The notes beneath the pieces were generated by a model. It saw nothing but the letters and a program-made list of their open reading frames with translations, did not search any database and had not been told where the DNA came from. A program made the translations under genes and the position numbers. Positions 1 to 11,000 of a stretch of DNA of 64,000 nt are shown one piece after another. This DNA is from Cherax quadricarinatus. Lineage: Eukaryota; Arthropoda; Malacostraca; Decapoda; Parastacidae. The stretch spans positions 1,327,092 to 1,391,091 of the forward strand of contig NC_091293.1 of the NCBI RefSeq assembly GCF_038502225.1, written 5' to 3'. Within the stretch, counting starts at the first letter, position 1; each line of letters starts with the position of its first letter.

Positions 1-1337
1 AAATAATTATTTAAAATCGAGCACATTTCATTCTCTTTGTCAGTAAGATGCCCATAGTTATTTTTAAGGGGACCTATCTTATCTCTGACTTTTGTTCTAT
101 ATACCTGGAAAAAACTTTTTGGATTAGTTTTAGAATCCCTAGCAACTTTAATTTCATAGTCCCTTTTAGCTTTTCTTATCCCCTTTTTAATGTCCCTCTT
201 AATGTCTATATACTGATTCATAAGATGACCCTCGCCTCTTTTGATACGCCTATAAATTCCTTTCTTATGCCCTAGTAGATATTTCAGCCTATTATTCATC
301 CATTTAGGGTCATTTCTATTTGATCTAATTTCCTTATAAGGGATAAACGTTCTTTGAGCAGCATGTATTGTGTTCAGAAAACTGTCATATTGATAGCTCT
401 CTTCGTTACCCCAGTCAACAGATGATAAGTGTTCTCTAAGCCCATCGTAATCTGCTAAGCGAAAATCTGGGACTGTTACTGAGTTATCCCTACTATCATA
501 CTTCCATTCAATTTTAAATGTAATTGATTTGTGGTCGCTAGCACCCAGTTCCTCTGAAACTTCTAAATTATTAACAAGGGATTCATTGTTTGCCAGAACT
601 AAGTCAAGCAGGTTATTTCCCCTTGTAGGTTCTGTCACAAACTGCTTCAAAAAACAATCCTGAACTACTTCTAAGAAATCGTATGATTCTAAATTCCCAG
701 TCAAGAAATTCCAATCAATATGGCTAAAGTTAAAGTCTCCTAGAATTACTACATTATCGTGCCTTGTGGCCCTAACAATTTCCTCCCATAGTAGTCTCCC
801 CTGGTCCCTATCTAAATTTGGGGGACGGTATATCACACCTAAAATTAATTTTTCATGCCCCTCTGAAAATTCTATCCAAACAGACTCTGTATGTGTTACT
901 TCAGACTTAATACCCGTTTTTATGCAACAGTTCAAGCGATCTCGGACATACAATGCCACCCCACCCCCCTTCCCGATACTTCTATCTACTTGGAACAATT
1001 TAAAACCCTGAATGTGACATTCTGCAGGCATGTCCCGACTTTTTGAATTAAACCACGTCTCAGTAATGGCAAATACATCTATGTTACCTGCACTAGCAAC
1101 TAGTCTCAACTCGTCCATCTTATTCCTAGCACTGCGGCTATTTGTGTAATAAACTTTTAATGACCCTCCTCTCTCTTTACCCTTCCTGCTTTTTTCTATT
1201 ATTCCACTAAACCTATTACTGTCCTTGTCAATTAGTGCCACTGGCTTTCCAATATCCACCTCATTTTGCCTATTAATAGTTCTCCTAGTACTCATATTAG
1301 TACCCTGCGACTTCACAGTTTTCCTGCAAAAACCCAT
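1..1337 (-). CDS. CR1-like LINE ORF2, endonuclease part, runs off the left edge
   Basis: On the minus strand an uninterrupted frame of about 445 codons opens at an ATG at 1337 and is still open at base 1. It is the apurinic-like endonuclease (EEP fold) that nicks target DNA for target-primed reverse transcription, followed by the start of the linker to the RT. Visible motifs are TNSRS (about residues 66-70), ITETWFN with Glu93, LGDFNFSHIDW with Asp201 and Asn203, LLDLVLANN with Asp245, and GASDHKS with Asp268/His269. All the expected catalytic positions are present. It starts 14 bases downstream of the ORF1 stop, the normal ORF1-ORF2 order of CR1/L2 elements. The last residues (around CSILNNYF) align with the first recognisable residues of the truncated RT at 3590 onward, so both belong to one family. 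The RT half lies outside the window, so full integrity is unknown. Confidence 0.9.
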   Translation of the reverse strand, partial: MGFCRKTVKSQGTNMSTRRTINRQNEVDIGKPVALIDKDSNRFSGIIEKSRKGKERGGSLKVYYTNSRSARNKMDELRLVASAGNIDVFAITETWFNSKSRDMPAECHIQGFKLFQVDRSIGKGGGVALYVRDRLNCCIKTGIKSEVTHTESVWIEFSEGHEKLILGVIYRPPNLDRDQGRLLWEEIVRATRHDNVVILGDFNFSHIDWNFLTGNLESYDFLEVVQDCFLKQFVTEPTRGNNLLDLVLANNESLVNNLEVSEELGASDHKSITFKIEWKYDSRDNSVTVPDFRLADYDGLREHLSSVDWGNEESYQYDSFLNTIHAAQRTFIPYKEIRSNRNDPKWMNNRLKYLLGHKKGIYRRIKRGEGHLMNQYIDIKRDIKKGIRKAKRDYEIKVARDSKTNPKSFFQVYRTKVRDKIGPLKNNYGHLTDKENEMCSILNNY

Positions 1338-1351
1338 ACCTCTAACTAATC

Positions 1352-2188
1352 CTAGTTTAAAGTCCTAACAACCCCCTCAACTGAGTTAGCAAGAAAACCC
1401 ACACCTGCCCTGGATAAGTGAACCCCATCCCTGGCATACATGTCATTTCGGCCATAGAAGTTGTCCCAGTTGTCAATGAATGGTACTGCATTATCCTTAC
1501 AGTGTTTATCCAGCCAACAATTAATACCAATTGCTCTGGACAACCATTCATTACCAACACCTCTTCTTGGCAAAATGCCACATATAACAGGGCGCCCCCC
1601 CTTCTTCCTAATCATGTCTATAGCTGTCCTGAACTTTCTAACTAAATCCTCACTTCTACGCTTGCCTACATCATTGCCTCCAGCACTAAGGCAAATAATA
1701 GGATTGATCCCATTACCGTTCATGATGTTGTCAAGCCGGCTAACAATGTCCTCCATCCCAGCCCCAGGAAAGCATACCCTTTGTCTCCTACTCCTGTCCT
1801 TCAAGCAGAATGCCCTATCCATGTATCTAACCTGGCTATCCCCAACAACAACAATATTCTTACCTTCCTTGTCGTTCGTCGTGACGATCCCAGTAGTAGA
1901 CTCACATTCGTCGGGTAGCACCGAGAATGCGTTGGAGGTTTCCACGGGAGTTTCCACAGCAGTCTCTTTCTTCTTCATCGTTTCTGGCTTTCCATTCGTC
2001 TTCTTGATCGTCAACTTCGTCGTCCCCTGCTGTCCAGCCACTGACCACGATCCCTTCTTGACCTGAGGACTCGAAACAGGAGGACTACTACGAATCCTCT
2101 TGTTTTCCTCGGTCAATCGCCGTATCTCCATCTTCGCTGCCTTCAATTCTTCCTTAAGTTGCTGGCAAAGTTGCTCGATGGAGGGCAT
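1352..2188 (-). CDS. CR1-like LINE ORF1 with SGNH/esterase-like domain
   Basis: A 278-residue intact ORF starts at an ATG at 2188 and stops just before ORF2. Residues 1-35 are charged and heptad-like (QLCQQLKEELKAAKMEIRR), suggesting a short coiled coil for oligomerisation. Residues 36-110 are basic and Ser/Thr-rich, plausibly RNA-binding. Residues 111-278 show SGNH hydrolase blocks: GDSQ at 116-119 (nucleophile Ser118), PGAG at 141-144 (block II Gly), AGGND at 169-173 (block III Asn172) and DGVH at 254-257 (Asp254, His257). Esterase-type ORF1 proteins are known for CR1-clade LINEs, where they are proposed to chaperone the element RNA and possibly act on lipids. Complete catalytic blocks and an unbroken frame suggest a recent insertion. 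No zinc knuckle or RRM is seen. Confidence 0.88.
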   Translation of the reverse strand: MPSIEQLCQQLKEELKAAKMEIRRLTEENKRIRSSPPVSSPQVKKGSWSVAGQQGTTKLTIKKTNGKPETMKKKETAVETPVETSNAFSVLPDECESTTGIVTTNDKEGKNIVVVGDSQVRYMDRAFCLKDRSRRQRVCFPGAGMEDIVSRLDNIMNGNGINPIICLSAGGNDVGKRRSEDLVRKFRTAIDMIRKKGGRPVICGILPRRGVGNEWLSRAIGINCWLDKHCKDNAVPFIDNWDNFYGRNDMYARDGVHLSRAGVGFLANSVEGVVRTLN

Positions 2189-2400
2189 CTTGGTTCAGTT
2201 CACGGGAGCAAACAAGACACTTCTTCACAGAGTTAAGTACAGGTCAGCACTCAAAGTACAGGTCACCACTCAAGAGCACACGAACAGGTCTTCACAGAGC
2301 TAAGTACACGTCACCACTGAGCTAAGTACACGTCACCACTGAGCTAAGTACACGTCACCACTGAGCTAAGTACACGTCACTCAACCTTGAGTCGATGTGG
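2189..2400 (-). other. 5' untranslated region of the CR1-like LINE with 22-bp subrepeats
   Basis: This stretch lies directly upstream of ORF1 in the element's orientation. It contains just under four tandem copies of a 22-bp unit (gagctaagtacacgtcac plus cact) at 2297-2382, and looser copies (aagtacaggtcaccactc) at 2235-2275. Tandem subunits in a LINE 5' UTR often carry the internal promoter, which is an inference here. The element's 5' end lies close to 2400, next to the edge of the large inverted repeat. Confidence 0.6.
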
Positions 2401-2414
2401 TCAGTCCATCAATG

Positions 2415-2879
2415 ACCATTTGTGTTAATGACTAGGCTGATCTGTAAGTAGGTTGATTATAGAGTTGGTTTGGTTATTTAGATGGGTATGTAAGTGGTGA
2501 GTTTGGGTGGGTGGATGGGTTTACTTGTTTGAAGGGAGGGGGTGGGATAGATGCTACCCCTAGAAAATCAATCTTCATACTTCACATCTTTTACAAAAAT
2601 CATCACTTCAGCTCTTTCTTCCCATAAAAAATCGCCTGTCAGCCCTGCCGCCACCTAAAGAAGCACTCTGCCAAGATGAGTTTTATTTCCTTCGCCAAGG
2701 GAAGTAATTTATGGCAGACTTAAAGAACGGGAGATTAATCTTGGCGGTGGAGGACATCCCTCTCAGAGACTGTCTGTGATCTCCAACACTCATAACAACT
2801 ACTGAGCGCAAACTAAAAAAAAAAACACAGTTCAAGCAAAATGAGTCGATAAAAAGCATGAAAGCAATATGCAATCATA
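2415..2879. other. Outer unique part of the palindrome arm, no gene recognised
   Basis: Mostly unremarkable non-repetitive sequence with an A-rich run near 2815. The same sequence occurs inverted at 20792-21258. Short ORFs here show no recognisable domain. Confidence 0.5.
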
Positions 2880-3030
2880 GCTTAGATCTATGTTTTCTTG
2901 GCGAAGCAAATGGAATATTGGTCCTGTGGCCTTTATACACAGAACTTATAAATCACAAAACATATGGGCCAACAGGCCTCCTGCAGTGTTCCTCCTTTCT
3001 TATGTTCTTATGTTCTTAAGAACATAACAT
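2880..3030 (+). repeat. CR1 3' terminal fragment with tail-to-tail palindrome
   Basis: The stretch ends in the typical CR1 end of this genome, ggcctcctgcagtgttcctc followed by cttatgttcttatgttctta. It is immediately joined to the reverse complement of the tail (aagaacataacataagaac), so two tails meet head-on. Its mirror copy is at 20640-20790. Confidence 0.65.
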
Positions 3031-3333
3031 AAGAACACACAACTTTACAGCTGTCTTAACACATCCCATAACCCCAGCCGCCCTGTCTCTATATGCTCAA
3101 AAGGAATAGTGAAAGCAGCAAAATAAATACATTTATATGTGTATGTGTATGTTTGCGCAATTTAATTTCTGTACGTATATGCACTTTCATGCGTATGAAT
3201 ATGTTTATGTAACTGATTGTTTACGTATGACTATGAGTATTTGTATCTTTACGAATGCAAAATTTTGTATGTGTGCGGCGCACTTTTGTACTTATGCAAG
3301 TACTGACCTGTGTATACATCCGAAGAAATATGA
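3031..3333. other. Intervening sequence before the CA tract, nothing recognised
   Basis: AT-rich with imperfect tatgtgtatg motifs that grade into the CA microsatellite. The mirror copy lies at 20338-20640. No coding or RNA feature is recognised. Confidence 0.5.
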
Positions 3334-3589
<256 letters not shown>

Positions 3590-3590
<1 letters not shown>

Positions 3591-5422
3591 TGGCCCACTT
3601 AAGGGTAACTCTGGTCAAATCACTAACAGTCATAAGGATATGTGTGAAATTCTCAATACCTACTTCCTCTCAGTTTTCACCTAGGAAAATACTAGCGATA
3701 TTCCTGAAATAATAGATTATGTAGAACAGGATGATAATAAACTATGTACAATTGCTGTAACTAGTGACATGGTCCTCAGACAAATAGAGAAACTAAAACC
3801 TAACAAATCCCCAGGCCCTGATGAACTGTTTGCAGGGGTGTTAAAGGAATGTAAAGAGGAACTTAGCATACCTTTGGCTAATCTTTTTAACATATCACTA
3901 AAAACTGGCATAGTGCCTGATAAGTGGAAAATGGCAGGTGACAGGTCCTTGGCTTCAAACTATAGACCAATAAGCCTTACCTCCATAGTGAGAAAATTTA
4001 TGGAATCAATAATTGCCAAAGCAATTCTTAGCCATCTTCACAGGCACAGATTGATTAATGAATCTCAACACGGTTTTACAAATGGGCGTTCATTTCTCAC
4101 GAATTTACTAACTTTTTTCACTAAGGTGTTTGAGGAAGTAGATCATGGTAATGAATATGATATTGTGTATATGGATTTCAGTAAGGCTTTCGATAGAGTT
4201 CCACACCAGAGGCTATTGAGGAAACTTAAGGCACACGGAATGGGAGGAGAATTTTTTTCCTGGGTAGAGGCATGGCTGACAAATAGGCAACAGAGAGTTT
4301 GCATAAATGGGGAGAAATCAGAATGGGAGCACGTCACAAGCGGTGTTCCTCAGGGGTCAGTGTTGGGCCCATTCTTGTTCACAATTTACATAAACGACAT
4401 AGATGAGGGAATAAATAGCGACATAAGCAAATTTGCTGATGACACCAAAATAGGCCGTCCAATTCATTCTAATGAGGACACTAGAGCACTCCAGAATGAT
4501 TTGAAAAGACTTATGCAATGATCGGAGAAGTGGCAGATGCAGTTTAATATTGACAAATGCAAAGTTCTGATTGTTGGACAGTTAAATAACTATGCCACAC
4601 ATAAACTAAATAATGTATATCTTAATATTACTGATTGCGAAAAGGATTTAGGAGTTCTGGTTAGCAGTAATCTGAAACGAAGACAACAGTGCATTAGTGT
4701 TAGCAATAAAGCTACCAGAATTCTTGGCTTCATATCTAGATGTATAAATAATAGAAGCCCTCAGGTTGTTCTTCAACTCTATATATCCTTGGTTAGGCCT
4801 CATTTAGACTATGCTGCTCAGTTCTGGTCACCTTATTACAGAATGGATATGAATGCTCTGGAAAACGTACAGAGGAGGATGACAAAGATGATCCCATGTA
4901 TCAGATATCTTCCCTATGAGGATAGACTGAGGGCCCTGAATCTGCACTCTCTCGAAAGGCGTAGAATTAGGTGTATAAATGGAAAACAGAAATAAATAAA
5001 GGGGATGTAAATAGCGTGCTGTAAATTTCCAGCCAAGACAGGGCTCGCAGCAATGGTTTCAAGTTGGAAAAATTCAGATTCAGGAAGGATATAGGAAAGC
5101 ACTGGTTTGGTAATAGAGTTGTGGATGAGTGGAACAAGCTCCCGAGTACAGTTATTCAGGCTAAAACGTTGTGTAGTTTTAAAAATAGATTAGATAAATA
5201 CATGAGTGGGTGTGGGTGGGTGCGAGTTGGACCTGACTAGCTTGTGCTGCTGGGTCTGGTGCAGTGCTCCATCCTTGAACGGAGCTGACCAGACTGAGTG
5301 GGTCATTGGGCTAATCCGGGGGGGGATTGGTCTAATCCGAGGGGGGGACATGGACCTGCTCCGCATGGGTCAGTAGGCCTGTTGCAGTGTTCCTTCTTTC
5401 TTATGTTCTTATGTTCTTATAG
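3590..5422 (+). mobile_element. 5'-truncated CR1 family-1 LINE, left copy
   Basis: Homology to the CR1 ORF2 starts abruptly at 3590 in the linker (IGPLKGNSG, CEILNTYF) and runs through RT and a 3' UTR to a tail of cttatgtt repeats at 5398-5420. 5' truncation and a short tandem tail are expected for CR1 retrotransposition. The 3' UTR includes G-rich segments near 5314 and 5340. The copy is dead (see the RT entry) and has an inverted twin at 17308-19140. Confidence 0.88.
3769..4995 (+). pseudogene. CR1-like reverse transcriptase, C-terminal two-thirds of ORF2 (one stop)
   Basis: This single frame encodes the RT palm and thumb of a CR1-clade LINE, which copies its RNA into DNA at the nicked target. 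Visible motifs are KPNKSPGPDEL, NYRPISLTS, YMDFSKAFDRVPHQ (catalytic Asp at codon 4174), SGVPQGSVLGPFLF and FADDTK (codons 4432-4446, both Asp present). A TGA at 4519 interrupts the frame before SEKWQMQFNIDKCKVL, where the family would have Trp. The frame then continues to TAA at 4995 through HLDYAAQFWSPYYR and NLHSLERRR. An upstream stop inside LSVFT-ENTSD at about 3682 also breaks it. The right-arm twin shares the 4519 stop, so the element was already dead when the arms formed. Confidence 0.88.
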
Positions 5423-5489
5423 GCCTCTTTTAAGAAATTTATGTGAATAACTCTACGGATATGATAACCCAGGTTTGAATATCTTTCAT

Positions 5490-6245
5490 CAACGCTGGGA
5501 GCACTGTGCTACCAGTGATGTCTTAACTAATGTTAGTGTCACCGTCAGCACCAGTGAGAGCACTGTGCTACCAGTGATGTGTTTACCACTGTTATTGTCA
5601 CTGTCAGCACTGCTGAGAGCACTCTGCTACCAGTGATGTGTTTACCACTGTTATTCTGTTATTGTCACTGTCAGCACCACTGAGAGCACTGTGCTACCAG
5701 TGATGTGTTTATCACTATTATTGTCACTGTCAGCACTGCTGAGAGCACTGTGCTACAAGTGATGTGTTTATCACTGCAATTGTCACTGACAGCAGTGCTG
5801 AGAGCACTGTCCTACCAGTAATATGTTTAGCACTATTATTGTCACTCTCAGCTCCACTGAGAGCACTGTGCTACCAGTGATGTGTTTACCAATGTTATTG
5901 TCACTGACAGCAGTGCTGAGAGCATTGTGCTACCAGTGATGTGTTTACCACTGTTACTGTCACTGTCAGCACTACTGAGAGCACTGTGCTACCAATGATG
6001 TGTTTACTACTGTTATTGTCACTGTCAGCACTACTGAGAGCACTGTGTTACCAGTGATGTGTTTACCACTGTTATTGTCTCTGTCAGCACTGCTGAGAGC
6101 ACTGTGCTACCAGTAATGTGTTTACCACTGTTATTGTCACTGTTAGCACCACTGAGAACACTGTGCTACCAGTGATGTGTTTACCACTGTTAGTTATTGT
6201 CACTGTCAGCACCGCTGAGAGCACTGTACTACCTCTGGTAACGTT
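5490..6245 (+). repeat. 59-bp minisatellite, left copy
   Basis: About twelve to thirteen tandem units of 59 bp, each with gtgatgtgtttaccactg, ttattgtcactgtcagcac and gagagcactgtgctacca. Units differ by a few substitutions and one carries a short insertion. Local ORFs are by-products of the repeat. The inverted copy is at 16430-17235. Confidence 0.92.
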
Positions 6246-6299
6246 CCTCGACTACAGTTCACCATCTTCATCGCTGACAGCTCTGGGTGGGAATGAAAA

Positions 6300-7790
6300 A
6301 TTGTATCATTAAACGCATATTGCATCCCACTTGTTGACAGGACAACAGCAGATTTTCCACTTGCTCTCTGTAGCTGTCTGCTTTAGCATTTCCGAGAATT
6401 TTTTTGCAAATAACCATAAAGTATACTACACATTTTTCTCCCCACAGACTAGTAGTTAAACTCCTCATCTCAAAGAAGCTCGCGAATTTGTGGACCAACA
6501 AATTCACCCCACGTTAATTTTTGCATCATTGAGCCTCGAGGACTTACCACTGAGGTTCTTTAATGCTGCCGCTGTTTTGTCCAAACTTTAACGTGTAAGG
6601 ATTGTAACAAAATCCTTCTTGAGTTTTCAAGTGGAGGATACTGAACATTTTTTGTTCAAGTGTTCAGTGAGTGTCAGGGAGGCGAATACTTTTTGATGTA
6701 ATGAGAAGTTCTCTTCCGGATATCCCATTCACAAAGAAAATAACAATATTTAGTGTATCCTAGCTGCAGTACAAGCAAAATAGCAGCAACTTCAGTCGCC
6801 ACAAAGCTGCCATTGATGTTTGTTGTAGTTTATGTAATTCAAAATGTATTTTATGTTGTCTTATACTTCTGTACTTTAGGCTGCACAACCAAGTAGAATT
6901 GCTGGTAAAATGTTGTTAGTATGTAACAAGGAGCATTTACAAGATGAATCAATGGACAGTCTTCATTAATCAGGATTATGAATAATACTTACATTGTTGC
7001 CGGTAGACCATCGATGTTGTTATAGGCTACAAGGTCACCTTCCGTGATGAAGCATAGAATGAAATCTTTTTGAGGTCATGAAACTTACACTAACATCATC
7101 AGCGGTGACATTTCACTTCTACAATCTGGAGCCCAACGGTTTGGACTTCCTTTGTGGTAGTGCTAAATCTCTGATAAGGTTGTTTATTATCATGTGCAGT
7201 TTGAAAGATATCAATTTATGAACATATTCAGGTTCTTGTGTAGTTGAAGACTCGCATGTTTGCGGGATCTGTTATCCTTCTCCTTCTTTGACTCAAGGGA
7301 GAATAAGTTCGGAGGTTCAAGAATGAATAGTCCTTGACCGTGAGGTATGTACATATAGGAGACGCAATATTAGGATAATGTACAGTCCACTTTTTTTCTC
7401 TTGTTAATACGTCTTGACTGGAGGCACCAAGCAGAAGTAACAATTACTTACTTGGTCTGTTGGCTCCTTCCACACCTTTGACATTGTAAAATGATAGATG
7501 TCTTATTCTGATACAACCATTGGCAAAGGTTTGTTGCACAAATAGTGCAGTATATGGGTGGAGCCCAGCGTGGGGCCCAGCGTGGGGCCCAGCGTGGGGC
7601 CCAGCTCTTAACCTGATTTCCAATTTTAAAGCTAAAATATAGGTGATAGACCTTCTTAAATTAGAGTAGTTATAACACTTTTGTAAGAGAAAAGTCAGTT
7701 TTACACTAAAATATCAAAAGTTATATATACTGTTGAGGCAGTTATGGGGCATCTTTGTCCAAATTTAATCAGAAAAAGTCAACATCCAAA
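6300..7790 (-). repeat. Unclassified dispersed module, left-arm copy
   Basis: No coding motif is recognised. The sequence is the inverted twin of 14900-16400 and both are clearly but distantly related to 54365-55690 in the same order, so it behaves as a dispersed repeat or an old duplicated segment. It contains nearly four copies of a 12-bp GC-rich unit (gcccagcgtggg) at 7563-7605. No terminal repeats were found by eye. Confidence 0.6.
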
Positions 7791-8070
7791 ACAAATACTA
7801 AACTGAGTGTGACACACGAGCACTGTCTGACTTACTGGAATGTACTGAAAGACTGAATCAACTGTATTGTGTCGTCAGACTTGCTTAAACACAAACGGTT
7901 GTTAATCAAAGTAAGTTGCACAATTGGTGGTTCATTCAGCACAAATCCGTCACTATCACCTACAAAAAATAAAAATAAACTTTACAAAGAAAACATCTCC
8001 AGATGAGTAATAGTGGAAATTTATAGAATTGTCGAATTATTTGAAATTATACAATATGAAATTATATTTA
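7791..8070. other. Spacer between the module and the 30-bp satellite
   Basis: AT-rich single-copy-looking sequence shared with the right arm at 14617-14900. No gene is recognised. The ATG opening the long satellite reading frame (MEIYRIVELFEIIQYEIIFN) lies at 8013. Confidence 0.5.
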
Positions 8071-11000
8071 ACATTCTCCCTTCCCACATCAAGGGTAACA
8101 GCAACCTTCCTTCCCACATCAAGGGTAACAGCAACCTTCCTTCCCACATCAAGGGTAACAGCAACCTCCCTTCCTACATCAAAGGCAACAGCAACCTCCC
8201 TTCCCACATAAAGGGTAACAGCAACCTCCCTTCCTACATCAAGGACAACAGCAACCTCCCTTCCCACATCAAGGGTAACAGCAACCTCCCTTCCTACATC
8301 AAAGGCAACAGCAACCTCCCTTCCCACATAAAGGGTAACAGCAACCTCCCTTCCTACATCAAGGACAACAGCAACCTCCCTTCCCACATCAAGGGTAACA
8401 GCAACCTCCCTTCCTACATCAAAGGCAACAGCAACCTCCCTTCCCACATAAAGGGTAACAGCAACCTCCCTTCCTACATCAAGGACAACAGCAACCTCCC
8501 TTCCCACATCAAGGGTAACAGCAACCCCCCTTCCCACATCAAGGGCAACAGCAACCTCCCTTCCCACATCAAGGGTAACAGCAACCTTCCTTCCCACATC
8601 AAGGGTAACAGCAACCTCCCTTCCTACATCAAAGGCAACAGCAACCTCCCTTCCCACATAAAGGGTAACAGCAACCTCCCTTCCTACATCAAGGACAACA
8701 GCAACCTCCCTCCCCATATCAAGGGTAACAGCAACCCCCCTTCCCACATCAAGGGCAACAGCAACCTCTCTTCCCACATCAAGGGCAACAGCAACCTCCC
8801 TTCCCACATCAAGGGTAACAGCAACCTCCCTTCCCACATCAAGGGCAACAACAACCTCCCTTCCCACATCAAGGGCAACAGCAACCTCCCTTCTCATATC
8901 AAGGATAACAACAACCTCCTTTCCCACATCAAACGTAACAGCATCCACCCTTCTCACATCAAAGGTAACAGCAACCTCCCTTCCCACATCAAGGGTAACA
9001 GCAGCCAGCCTTCCCACATCAAGGGTAACAGCATCCACCCTTCCCACATGAAGAGTAACAGCAGCCAGCCTTCCCACATCAAAGGTAACAGCATTCACCC
9101 TTCCCACATCAAGGGTAACAGAAACCTCCCTTTCCACATCAAGGTTAACAGCAAACTCCCTTCCCACATCAAGAGCAACAGCAACCAACCTTCGCACATT
9201 AAGGGTAACAGCATCCAACCTTCCAACATCAAGGGAGAGAGCATCCTCCCTTCTCACATCAAGGGTAACACCAACCTTCCTTTTCACATCAAGGGTGACC
9301 GCATCCTTCCTTCTCACATCAAGGGTAACAGCATCCACCCTTCCCACATCAAGGGTAACAGCAACCAACCTTCCCACATCAAGGGTAACAGCATCAAACC
9401 TACTCACATCAAGGGTAACAGCATCCAACCTACTCACATCAAGGGTAACAGAAACCAACCTTCCCACATCAAGGGGTAACAGCATCCAACATTCTTACAT
9501 CAAGGGTAAAAGCAACAACCTTCCCACATTAAGGACAAGAGCAACCTCCCTTTCCACATCAGGGTTAAAAGCAACCTCCCTTCCCACATCAAGGGTAAGA
9601 GCAACCTCCCTTCCCACATCAAGGGTAAGAGCAACCTCTCTTCCCACATCAAGAGTAACAGCAACCTCCCTTCCCACATCAAGGGTAACAGAAACCTCCC
9701 TTTCCACATCAAGGTTAACAGCAAACTCCCTTCCCACATCAAGAGCAACAGCAACCAACCTTCGCACATTAAGGGTAACAGCATCCAAACTTCCAACATC
9801 AAGGGATAGAGCATCCTCCCTTCTCACATCAAGGGTAACACCAACCTTCCTTTTCACATCAAGGGTGACCGCATCCTTCCTTCTCACATCAAGGGTAACA
9901 GCATCCACCCTTCCCACATCAAGGGTAACAGCAACCAACCTTCCCACATCAAGGGTAACAGCATCAAACCTACTCACATCAAGGGTAACAGCATCCAACC
10001 TACTCACATCAAGGGTAACAGAAACCAACCTTCCCACATCAAGGGGTAACAGCATCCAACATTCTTACATCAAGGGTAAAAGCAACAACCTTCCCACATT
10101 AAGGACAAGAGCAACCTCCCTTTCCACATCAGGGTTAAAAGCAACCTCCCTTCCCACATCAAGGGTAAGAGCAACCTCCCTTCCCACATCAAGGGTAAGA
10201 GCAACCTCTCTTCCCACATCAAGAGTAACAGCAACCTCCCTTCCCACATCAAGGGTAACAGCAAACTCCCTTCCCACATGTAGGGAAAGAGCAACATTTC
10301 TTCCTACATCAAGGGTAACAGCATCCACACTTCCCACATCAAGGGTATCAAGGGCAATAGCATCCACCCCTCCCACATCAAGGGTAACAGCATCCACCCT
10401 TCCCACATCAAGGGCAATATTATCCACCCTTCCCACATCAAGAGTAACACCATTCACCCTTCCCACACCAAGGGCATCAAGAGCAATAGCATACACCCCT
10501 CCCACATCAAGGGTAACAGCATACACCCTTCCCACATTAAGAACATCAAGAGCAATACCATCCACCCTTCCCACATCAAGGGTAATAGCAATTCTCTTAT
10601 CACATCACGGGTAGCAGCAACCTCCCTTCCCACATCTAGGGTAAGAGCAACCTTCCTTCCCACATCAATGGTAACAGAAACCTCCCTTCCCACACCTAGG
10701 AAAACAGCAACCTTCCTTCCCACATTAAGAGAAACAGCAAACTCCCTTCCCACATCAAGGGTAGCAGCAACCTCCCTTCCCACATCAACGGTAACAGCTA
10801 CCTACCCTTCCCATATCAAGGGTAACAGTAACCTCCCTTCCCACATCAAGGGCAACAGCATCCAACCATCCCACATCAAAGGTAAAAACATCCACCCTTG
10901 CCACATCAAGGGTAACAGCAACCTCCCTTCCCACATCAAGGGTAACAGCAACCTCCCTTCTCACATCAAGGGCAATAGCATCCAACCTTCCCACATCAAG

